Source: RPQK01 sp041946865
GTDB taxonomy: Bacteria; Acidobacteriota; UBA6911; RPQK01
DNA: 7,578 nucleotides
Direction: 5' to 3'
Assembly: GCA_041946865.1 (NCBI GenBank)
Contig: JBHGBF010000269.1
Location: forward strand, 1-7,578
Numbering within the stretch: the stretch's first letter is position 1; each line of letters starts with the position of its first letter. Of the stretch, positions 1 through 5,393 are shown one piece after another. The translations under genes were made by a program, and so were the position numbers. Under the pieces are notes generated by a model that was not told the origin of the DNA, searched no databases, and was given only the letters and a program-made list of their open reading frames with translations.

Positions 1-304
1 ACACCACGACGTAGCCAGACCAGAGCGCGAACTCTCGCTTTAAGCCCGAAGGCCCCCTCCGAACTCGATCGGGCTCAATTACCCTCCCAAGGCAACACAC
101 AGCAAAAACACAGATAAACGTTTATAGCCATGTGTTCCCTTGGTCCGATTTGTGGACTTATTTCGGTCCGGCGCATGCTCCGGAAATGTCTGCATCTGTC
201 GGAGGAAATTCGCGCTATCATTCGGAACAAATCGACCCTGCCTGTTCATTTTGCTCGTTTGAAGCCGATTGCGGGAACCGCCCCCTGCGCGTAAGATTGA
301 CGAA
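1..304. other. Non-coding upstream stretch without a recognisable gene
   Basis: I see no convincing gene here. A minus-strand open frame covers much of it but runs into the secreted-protein gene on the other strand, and its translation has no family features. The stretch is less GC-rich than its surroundings around 90-180 and holds a perfect AT-rich palindrome at 114-125. I could not place a convincing -35/-10 pair for the gene at 305. Confidence 0.5.
114..125. repeat. Perfect 12-bp palindrome, operator-like
   Basis: The sequence ATAAACGTTTAT is its own reverse complement over all 12 bases. It is AT-rich in a GC-rich setting and lies about 180 bp upstream of the start at 305. This is the shape of a dimeric regulator site, but no regulator can be named and one 12-bp palindrome can occur by chance. 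Confidence 0.35.
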
Positions 305-856
305 ATGAGGCGGATAAGCGCGATTGGCGTGACCACGGTTCTCCTGCTGCCGCTCGTGACAGCCGAAGCGTATCCACAAACGAAGAGATACTCCGGGCAC
401 CGCTTCCCGACGCCCGGTTCGTACTCCTCAAAGGTGACACCGCCCGACGCCATGGACCTGGTTCCCCTCCGAGGTGAACGCAGAGGGAAGGTTTGGGTCG
501 AACACTGGAACGATGGAATCGCCATTATGGGTGTCGTAGAGGGGGAGCGTCCCGACTGGGCGAGGTTTCCGCTCGAAATGGACGCTCGAGCGCACGTCTG
601 TTTGTGGCTGGCCGTGGCTGATCGAGTCGAAATGCCCGAAATTGGCTGGGGAAACCAAGTCGGCTACACCAACTGCAAGGATTTCGACGCGACCTCGCAC
701 CGTGGCGGCGAAGACTGCGAGGTATGGCGCCGTCGCCAGGAAGCGTACAGGGAACTTCTGAAACAGCTTTTCGTTCGGAGATGGAGACTGGCGCCAGGCG
801 CTTCCGAGGAAACTCTTGCCACCAAGGCCTATCAAGCGGTTCTGGGCTACGCTTAG
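305..856 (+). CDS. Secreted protein, N-terminal part of an amber-interrupted gene
   Basis: The frame from ATG 305 gives 183 residues before TAG. The first 22 form a signal peptide: MRR, a hydrophobic run, then Ala-Glu-Ala before Tyr23. A TTG at 269 in the same frame would place 12 extra charged residues ahead of the signal, so ATG 305 is preferred, although no strong ribosome-binding site is visible. After the signal, about residues 40-120 alternate hydrophobic and polar residues (GKVWVEHW, DGIAIMGVVEG, HVCLWLAVAD, EIGWGNQ) in a way that recalls CBM9-like or DOMON-type beta-sandwich domains; this is recognition by eye, not a profile match. A helical-looking stretch (about 145-180) leads into the stop. 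The same frame continues coherently after the stop, so this is probably the front of a larger extracytoplasmic protein. Function unknown. Confidence 0.6.
   Translation: MRRISAIGVTTVLLLPLVTAEAYPQTKRYSGHRFPTPGSYSSKVTPPDAMDLVPLRGERRGKVWVEHWNDGIAIMGVVEGERPDWARFPLEMDARAHVCLWLAVADRVEMPEIGWGNQVGYTNCKDFDATSHRGGEDCEVWRRRQEAYRELLKQLFVRRWRLAPGASEETLATKAYQAVLGYA
854..856 (+). other. In-frame amber stop splitting one reading frame
   Basis: TAG at 854-856 is codon 184 counted from ATG 305. The 27 codons after it, 857-937, stay open in the same frame and read as ordinary protein, beginning DYQRKALARLAPSG, and join directly to the downstream open frame. No frameshift is needed. A single base change from GAG (Glu) or CAG (Gln) would explain it. 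TAG also ends the SDR gene at 5224-5226, exactly where that family should end, so general reassignment of TAG is unlikely. Confidence 0.75.
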
Positions 857-931
857 GATTACCAGCGAAAAGCGCTCGCTCGACTGGCGCCTTCCGGAAA
901 CCCCTATCTTCAGGAGACGAATACCTTTGAG

Positions 932-949
932 GTCTACGTGGTCTACGTG
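932..949 (+). repeat. Tandem 9-bp duplication inside the split gene
   Basis: GTCTACGTG occurs twice back to back, at 932-940 and 941-949. Being nine bases it keeps the frame and gives Val-Tyr-Val twice. It lies 75 bp after the amber codon and looks like a slipped-strand duplication, or simply a beta-strand with repeated residues. Confidence 0.7.
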
Positions 950-1795
950 CGCTGGTCGGATTTCCCTCCGGCCTCATCCCTGACACTCTCGAATCTCCGT
1001 CTTGCCGTAGAGTTCTTTGACGGGACAGGAGGCCGCTCTTCGACTGCTCCCGGCCTGAAAGCCGGGGATCCGATGACTTTCAATGAGCTCAAGTTCGAGA
1101 AGCCTCCCTCCTTTAAGATCAGCTCCTGCGAAAGCCCGCTGGCCGGCGTCGATCGGTACCGCAAGATGCGGCCGGGATGGTATTTCCCGACCGATGACGG
1201 GACTGTTGCCGACGTTTTTATATTGGCCAATGAAGCCGGCGGGTATCGCTACCATCCCGAGAATAGCCTCTCGCCCTTTCCGCACTGGACGCGCCATGTT
1301 TCGAAGGAACTGGGAAAGGGCGACCGGATCTGCGGCCCGCTGCTCACCTTCCTCACCGGAGCGCAGACCTTCAAGTCCGATCATTGGATCGAAGAGGCCT
1401 CCCTTTCTTCCCTGGATCTTGGCGACGATTTATACTTGCTCAAGTGGGGACCGCGCGTGGGGAGCCTCTCTTCTTTCGGCACAGGCGCGGATGGGGCCTC
1501 TCCGACGATTCGGGTGGACGTTTTTCATCTGAACCGTCGGACCGGTATTGCCCCTGCCTTGAGTGCGCGCCTCCTGGTGGACCTCGGCCGTGTCGTAGAT
1601 GGGGACATTCAGTTCTCGCCAGATTGGAAGACCGTCACCATCTACCAAGCCCAAGAGAGCCCCGGAGCGGGTCGAGAAGCCTGGACGTCACAACAATACT
1701 GTCTCTCGGGAATGAAATACAAGGAGTGCAAAGAGACAAGTCCGTCGGAAGCCCCACCCGAGCCTCGCCAGGTCCAGGTCAAGCTGAGGGAGTGA
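938..1795 (+). CDS. C-terminal part of the amber-interrupted secreted protein
   Basis: The longest product with its own start uses GTG 938 and has 285 residues, but the coding sequence really begins upstream: 857-937 is in frame and continuous with the gene at 305. GTG 938 has only a weak GAGG six bases upstream and no signal peptide follows it, so a separate translation product would be misplaced for a secreted protein. The first residues (VYVRWSDFPP, then SNLRLAVEFFD) look like the closing strands of the sandwich-like domain begun before the amber codon. The remainder has no motif I recognise; it has aromatic and Gly/Asp-rich turns, a Cys pair near the end (CLSGMKYKEC) and a Pro/Glu-rich tail. 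It ends in TGA and converges on the lipoprotein gene 103 bp away. Either a pseudogene remnant or the second half of a readthrough protein. Confidence 0.55.
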   Translation: MVYVRWSDFPPASSLTLSNLRLAVEFFDGTGGRSSTAPGLKAGDPMTFNELKFEKPPSFKISSCESPLAGVDRYRKMRPGWYFPTDDGTVADVFILANEAGGYRYHPENSLSPFPHWTRHVSKELGKGDRICGPLLTFLTGAQTFKSDHWIEEASLSSLDLGDDLYLLKWGPRVGSLSSFGTGADGASPTIRVDVFHLNRRTGIAPALSARLLVDLGRVVDGDIQFSPDWKTVTIYQAQESPGAGREAWTSQQYCLSGMKYKECKETSPSEAPPEPRQVQVKLRE

Positions 1796-1830
1796 GGCTA
1801 CGGGGCAGAGGAGGGGACATTGTCAGCCGG

Positions 1831-1860
1831 ATCTCCCTTCTGCCCGGGCTGCCGGGAGAT
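1831..1860. terminator. Stem-loops between convergent genes
   Basis: ATCTCCC (1831-1837) is a perfect complement of GGGAGAT (1854-1860). Inside, CCCGG (1843-1847) can instead pair with CCGGG (1852-1856). A further hairpin, GCCCG-TAAAT-CGGGC, follows at 1864-1878. They lie between two converging genes, where a bidirectional terminator would be expected, but no T-run follows on either strand, so an intrinsic terminator is uncertain. Confidence 0.3.
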
Positions 1861-1898
1861 AGCGCCCGTAAATCGGGCTGTGCTCGAGCAGGCTATTC

Positions 1899-2429
1899 TC
1901 ATTGCAGTCTGGGATCCGCCCAGGCGAACCAGTCGAAAATGGCGTCGCCTTTTGCGCCCGCGTTCGTCGAGAAAATGATCTTGATCTGCTTGCCGGCGAA
2001 CTTCGAGAGACTGACTGATTCCTCGAACCAGCGCCGGTCTTCAATTCGCTCGACGGGGTTGAGAAACTTCCGGTAAACCACCTCGGATCGGCCATCTGCC
2101 TCGATGGTAATGACACCCTCGGCCCCATCCCCCCGGTCGACACCCATTCCAGCATTGAACGTGAGTCTGGCGTCGCGCGGAACGGAGGGAATTGAGAACG
2201 CCAACTTCGCGCCAGCCAGTGTGACAATAGCCTTTCGCTTCTCGGTTCCGACCGTCACTTCGTTGAGAATAAAGGCCGATCTGCCGGTAGGAGTTTCGAA
2301 ATTGGAGGCATCGGGTAATATCTGTCCCGAATCGAAAGTCGCAATGAAATCATAATCCGGCGGATTGGAGGCACAGCCGACGAGACCAACCAGCAATCCT
2401 GACAGCAGCACGTGATTGAGGCGATACAT
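1899..2429 (-). CDS. Small lipoprotein with a carbohydrate-binding-like beta-sandwich
   Basis: This 176-residue protein starts with a lipoprotein signal: a hydrophobic segment (residues 7-18) and the lipobox LVGC, with Cys19 as the lipidated residue. Mature residues ASNPPDYD give no Asp at +2, so an outer-membrane anchor is plausible if the cell has one. The rest alternates short strands, and its end (WFEESVSLSKFAGKQIKIIF, then FDWFAWADPRL) resembles the NPCBM/F5-8-like jelly-roll modules seen in many surface and glycan-related proteins; that match is from memory, so binding to sugar is inference. The ATG is preceded by AAAGGAG ten bases upstream. It is transcribed away from the GT39 gene through a shared 192-bp region, which suggests a linked role at the cell surface. 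No catalytic residues are recognisable. It ends in TGA. Confidence 0.8.
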   Translation of the reverse strand: MYRLNHVLLSGLLVGLVGCASNPPDYDFIATFDSGQILPDASNFETPTGRSAFILNEVTVGTEKRKAIVTLAGAKLAFSIPSVPRDARLTFNAGMGVDRGDGAEGVITIEADGRSEVVYRKFLNPVERIEDRRWFEESVSLSKFAGKQIKIIFSTNAGAKGDAIFDWFAWADPRLQ

Positions 2430-2474
2430 GATGTGCTTGCTCCTTTCCTGATGACGACCTCTTGGCGAGCGAGA

Positions 2475-2503
2475 AGTGTATATGTGGCCGTGACAGGGGT
2501 CAA
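2475..2503 (-). promoter_or_regulatory. Promoter candidate for the lipoprotein gene
   Basis: Read on the minus strand: TTGACC (2503-2498), a 17-bp spacer, and TACACT (2480-2475). This is 5/6 and 4/6 to the sigma70 consensus at the optimal spacing, about 45 bp upstream of the lipoprotein ATG. It is the only good pair I found on that strand here. Confidence 0.5.
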
Positions 2504-2537
2504 GCAGGCAGGCGCGTTGCCTTGTCTATGACGGAGA

Positions 2538-2566
2538 TTGCCCGGGGGCGGCGGCGGCGCTAGACT
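2538..2566 (+). promoter_or_regulatory. Promoter candidate for the GT39 gene
   Basis: TTGCCC (2538-2543), a 17-bp spacer made mostly of GGC repeats, and TAGACT (2561-2566), each 4/6 to consensus. A start near 2573 would give a leader of about 50 nt. The very GC-rich spacer makes it only a moderate candidate. Confidence 0.4.
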
Positions 2567-2616
2567 TTCTCGGAATTCTCTCAGGAGGGCCTTGGTCAGG
2601 TCGCTCTGAGAAAGGA
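2565..2616 (+). promoter_or_regulatory. Inverted repeats covering the GT39 ribosome-binding site
   Basis: CTTTCTCGGA (2565-2574) can pair with TCTGAGAAAG (2605-2614), ten pairs with one G-U. TCTCAG (2579-2584) can alternatively pair with CTGAGA (2606-2611). Both use the strand holding the Shine-Dalgarno AAAGGA (2611-2616). The first arm would be missing from a transcript started near 2573, so which structure forms depends on the true start. Confidence 0.3.
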
Positions 2617-2621
2617 TTGTC

Positions 2622-4217
2622 GTGAGTATGTCGAGGACCCGGGTTTGGTTGGCGCCGGTTCTGGCTCCAGTCGTGCTGACGTGTCTATCTCTGCCCTGGC
2701 TGACGCTGCCAGGCCCTTACGAGGATGAAGTCCTACTCAGTATACCCGCCGTTCATCTGCTGACCGGAAAACCGCCCGGCCCCTTCGGCTCGTACGAGAA
2801 CTGGAGAATCGCGGGTCGCTACATCGCGATACTCAACCGGGATTACCTGAGTTATCTCAAGGGTTACACCCTGATTCCTGCTTTCTGCCTGAACGGCATC
2901 AGTGTCCCTTCAATGCGCATGACGTCGGTTGTGATAGGCGTGCTTGCTCTCCTGGCCGGATACTTCTTTCTCCGGAGACTGGCGGGCTTTCTCCCGGCCG
3001 TTCTCGGGACGGTTCTGGTCGCAACCGATGCCAGCTACATCTTTCATAACCGGCACGACTGGGGTCCCGTGGCGCTCATGTTTCTCTTCAAGCTCGGGGC
3101 CCTGTACTTCTTTACGAGTTGGTGGAAGACCAATCGCAAGTCGCACTTCCTCCTGGGCAGCGCCTGCCTGGGGCTGGGCATGCTGGACAAGGCCAATTTC
3201 GCCTGGTTTCTTTTTGCCGCCGCCTCCTCCTTTGTTCTGACCCGAGGCCGTCAGTGGCGGCGCTGGAAGATCAGGTACCTCGCGGTGCTCTCTGCTTTCC
3301 TTCTGCTCGGCAGCTATTTCTATATCAACCATAACCTGTTCTCCAAAGGCCAGATGCTGAGCATGATGAGAGGGTCCGAACAGGGCTGGGACAAATTTGC
3401 TCCCGCTGAGATTTACAGAAGAGCCGAGTACCATCTGAACCTCCTTCAGGACACTCTCGCTGGTCGTGTTTTCTACTACTTTACGACGAGCCGGCAGCTG
3501 GAAACCGCTTCCTGGCTGCCCTGGCTTTTCTGGCTCTCGATCCCTGTGTGGCTTGTGCTGCCGAAGCGAGCACCAGCGAGCTTTCTTCTGCTTCTGAATC
3601 TGTTTACTTTCGTTGTCATTGCCCTGACGCCAGCCGCCGATGGTTCTCATCACACGATGGCCATCTACCCGTTCCCCCAATACTTTTCCGCACTCGTCTT
3701 GTCTCAGCTGTATGGCAGTCTTGCAGCCAGGGGGAGGAGGATCGGGCTGAGCGCGGCCGGGTTGGTTGCTTTCACGGTGGCCGCAGTCGTCGCCTCGAAC
3801 CTGGTAGCGATAAAGGCACATTATGACGCCTACCGGGCCGGCCTGACCAACTGGGCGTGGAGTACCGACACTTACCAGCTGGTTGACTATCTCCAGCGGC
3901 GAAATCACCCTCTCGTCCACGCGCTTGATTGGGGGATCGGTCACAACGTTCTGCTACTTGGCAAAGGGGCGATCGACGTCCGGGAACCGTTCTGGCCGGC
4001 GATGTTCGATTTGCAGTTCCCGGCCCGGTTTGAAGAGACGTTTCCCGAACCGGATGCCGTCTATGTCCTGCATAGCGAGGCGGCTACGACGATGAAAGCG
4101 CCTCGGGACTGGTTCCTGAAATTGGCCCGGTCCAAGGTCCAGGCCGGCCTCCTAAGAGAGTGCGAGATCGGCGACAGAAAGATTTTCCTCGTGTTTGAAT
4201 CGCTCGTTCGGAAGTAA
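2622..4217 (+). CDS. GT39/PMT-like membrane glycosyltransferase
   Basis: This 531-residue polytopic membrane protein has the layout of the GT-C fold family GT39 (ArnT, protein mannosyltransferase, PMT_2). These enzymes move a sugar from a polyprenyl phosphate carrier to lipid or protein on the outer face of the inner membrane. An N-terminal membrane helix (about 8-29) is followed by YEDE, with Asp35-Glu36 at the place of the conserved acidic pair in the first outer loop. Further segments lie near 97-120, 124-135, 148-164, 176-205 and 220-236, with several more around 300-400. The loop DASYIFHNRHDWGP (136-149) and the LDKANF segment also fit the family. A soluble region follows the last helix. 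The GTG at 2622 sits five bases after AAGGA; ATG 2628 is a close alternative. Donor and acceptor cannot be read from sequence. It diverges from the lipoprotein gene. Confidence 0.85.
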   Translation: MSMSRTRVWLAPVLAPVVLTCLSLPWLTLPGPYEDEVLLSIPAVHLLTGKPPGPFGSYENWRIAGRYIAILNRDYLSYLKGYTLIPAFCLNGISVPSMRMTSVVIGVLALLAGYFFLRRLAGFLPAVLGTVLVATDASYIFHNRHDWGPVALMFLFKLGALYFFTSWWKTNRKSHFLLGSACLGLGMLDKANFAWFLFAAASSFVLTRGRQWRRWKIRYLAVLSAFLLLGSYFYINHNLFSKGQMLSMMRGSEQGWDKFAPAEIYRRAEYHLNLLQDTLAGRVFYYFTTSRQLETASWLPWLFWLSIPVWLVLPKRAPASFLLLLNLFTFVVIALTPAADGSHHTMAIYPFPQYFSALVLSQLYGSLAARGRRIGLSAAGLVAFTVAAVVASNLVAIKAHYDAYRAGLTNWAWSTDTYQLVDYLQRRNHPLVHALDWGIGHNVLLLGKGAIDVREPFWPAMFDLQFPARFEETFPEPDAVYVLHSEAATTMKAPRDWFLKLARSKVQAGLLRECEIGDRKIFLVFESLVRK

Positions 4218-4344
4218 CGGGTGACCCCACGTTAATTCGGTCGTAACTTCGCATCACAAACCGAAGACTGCGGTCCGACCCCATGCTGTCGCTTTTTGGC
4301 ATAGCAGATGATCGAAATGTTCATTTTTTGTGGTAGAATTCGCT
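4218..4344. other. Gap between GT39 and SDR genes
   Basis: No gene is visible. TTCGGT (4236-4241) and ACCGAA (4260-4265) form a six-base inverted repeat with an 18-base loop and no T-run, a weak terminator candidate for the GT39 gene. The end of the gap is AT-rich and carries the promoter candidate for the SDR gene. Confidence 0.35.
4331..4339 (+). promoter_or_regulatory. Extended -10 promoter candidate for the SDR gene
   Basis: TGG directly before TAGAAT (4334-4339) makes an extended -10 (TGn plus a 5/6 -10 hexamer). It follows the AT-rich run TCATTTTTTG. No good -35 lies 16-18 bp upstream, which is tolerated for extended -10 promoters. Transcription would start near 4345. Confidence 0.45.
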
Positions 4345-4436
4345 CGTTAAGGAAGCCTGACGCGTCCACATGCGCCGGACCCTCGGCGAGGATATGGATG
4401 GCGGCGAGGGGATCTGATTCTTAACGTGTGAGGGAG
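4345..4436 (+). promoter_or_regulatory. Structured 5' leader of the SDR gene
   Basis: CGTTAAGGA (4345-4353) can pair with TTCTTAACG (4418-4426): nine pairs, seven Watson-Crick in a row, with one G-U. Inside, CCA-AT (4366-4371) pairs imperfectly with AT-TGG (4392-4397), and CGCCG (4373-4377) pairs with CGGCG (4384-4388) around a six-base loop. The outer stem closes five bases before the ribosome-binding site AGGGAG (4431-4436), and its 5' arm lies at the predicted transcription start. I do not recognise it as a known riboswitch class. Confidence 0.35.
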
Positions 4437-4446
4437 AATGCGACCG

Positions 4447-5226
4447 ATGTCGTTGGACTTGTTCAGTCTTGACGGAAGAGTGGCTTTGGTGACGGGAGGC
4501 GCGGGGCTCTATGGCCGGCAGATTGTCTACGCTTTGGCAGGGGCCGGTGCTCGAACTTACACCGCTTCCCGCGATGTGTCAGCCTTGAAGAGACTGGCGG
4601 GGGAGGCGGCCTGCCGGGAATCGGTCTATCCGCTTCACTTGGACCTTGCCAGCGAGGATTCCATTCTCCGTCTTCGCGACGAAGTCCAGAAAAGAGAGGG
4701 CGGGATCGATATCCTCGTCAACAATGCCGTGCTTCGGCCGATGCGCAAAGGCTACCAGGATGATGCCCAGAGTTTTGAAGCCAGCATGCGCGTGAATGCT
4801 ACCGGCCTGTTTCTGATCACCCGCGCCTTTGGAGAGATGATGATCCAGAGGCGCGCCGGTTCAATCATCAACATCGCTTCGATTCAAGGCATGATCGGGC
4901 CTGATCCCAACATTTACCGGGACACCGAGATGCACGGCTGGTTTCCTGACTACTTCTTCCATAAAGGCGGAATGATCAACTTCACTCGCTTTCTCGCCTC
5001 TTTCTATGGAAGGTGGAACATCCGCTGCAATTGCATTTCGCCCGGCGGCTTTCAGACCGACAGTCAACCCCAGGCCTTTGTACGGCAGTATTCGGAAAAG
5101 ACATTTCTGAGTAGGATGGCCGGGGAGACGGACCTCATGGGCGCGATCATTTTCCTGGCGTCTGACGCTTCGGCCTACGTGACCGGGGTCAACCTTCCGG
5201 TTGACGGCGGATACACGGCCAAGTAG
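4447..5226 (+). CDS. SDR-family NAD(P)-dependent oxidoreductase, PtmA-like
   Basis: This 259-residue cytoplasmic short-chain dehydrogenase is of normal length for a classical SDR. The cofactor loop is TGGAGLYG (16-23), Asp66 follows the third strand, and NNAV (92-95) replaces the usual NNAG. The catalytic tetrad is complete: Asn117, Ser145, Tyr169 and Lys173 (YFFHK). The Ser-Tyr spacing is 24 residues, longer than the usual 12-13, with an insert GPDPNIYRDTEMHGW. That insert, the TGGAGLxG loop and the ISPGGF segment recall the PtmA branch linked to nonulosonic-acid and flagellin-glycan genes; substrate is not determined. The C-terminus SAYVTGVNLPVDGGYTAK is canonical. ATG 4447 lies ten bases after AGGGAG; ATG 4438 adds three residues but sits only one base after it, so 4447 is preferred. 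It ends in TAG. The Gfo/Idh gene lies 167 bp downstream. Confidence 0.9.
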   Translation: MSLDLFSLDGRVALVTGGAGLYGRQIVYALAGAGARTYTASRDVSALKRLAGEAACRESVYPLHLDLASEDSILRLRDEVQKREGGIDILVNNAVLRPMRKGYQDDAQSFEASMRVNATGLFLITRAFGEMMIQRRAGSIINIASIQGMIGPDPNIYRDTEMHGWFPDYFFHKGGMINFTRFLASFYGRWNIRCNCISPGGFQTDSQPQAFVRQYSEKTFLSRMAGETDLMGAIIFLASDASAYVTGVNLPVDGGYTAK

Positions 5227-5303
5227 CCCCATTTTCGCCGTCTGACGCCGTTCCAGCTCACATAATCGCCTACTCTACGGCGCACTTGCCCGGCGGCCGT
5301 GTC

Positions 5304-5332
5304 CGGGGACCGGTGGTCTCGCTCCCCGTTTT
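5304..5332 (+). terminator. Hairpin with T-run after the SDR gene
   Basis: CGGGGA (5304-5309) pairs perfectly with TCCCCG (5323-5328) and is followed at once by TTTT (5329-5332), the outline of an intrinsic terminator with a short T-run. The loop can form a competing hairpin, GGGACC (5306-5311) with GGTCTC (5315-5320). It lies about 80 bp after the SDR stop and before the Gfo/Idh gene, which suggests those two are not simply co-transcribed. Confidence 0.4.
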
Positions 5333-5393
5333 CCGGGCCGGTTGACTGTTGACAACCCCGCCCGTCCAATGTGAGAGTAATGTGTCAGAAGCT

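Noticed and set aside
79..525. Minus-strand open frame of 148 codons
   Set aside because: It overlaps the 5' part of the secreted-protein gene on the opposite strand, its product has no domain-like pattern, and it lacks a good ribosome-binding site. Treated as a by-product of high GC.
854..856. Genome-wide recoding of TAG as an amino acid
   Set aside because: The SDR gene terminates at TAG exactly at the family's normal C-terminus, and I see no pyl or suppressor gene in the window. Local readthrough is still possible.
2544..2560. GGC-repeat run as a microsatellite
   Set aside because: Only four GGC units; expected by chance in GC-rich DNA and already counted as promoter spacer.
2583..2609. 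Tiny leader ORF (TTG 2592, five codons, TGA) after AGGAGG upstream of the GT39 gene
   Set aside because: The spacing from AGGAGG to the TTG is only three bases and a five-codon frame is not significant.
2910..3944. Long minus-strand open frame of 344 codons antisense to the GT39 gene
   Set aside because: The plus strand gives a clear membrane protein throughout, while the antisense product is Gln/Gly/Pro/Arg-rich with no recognisable fold.
5342..5383. Promoter from TTGACT/TTGACA just before the Gfo/Idh gene
   Set aside because: The -35 hexamers are good, but no -10 occurs at 16-18 bp and the start would fall inside the gene's own initiation region.
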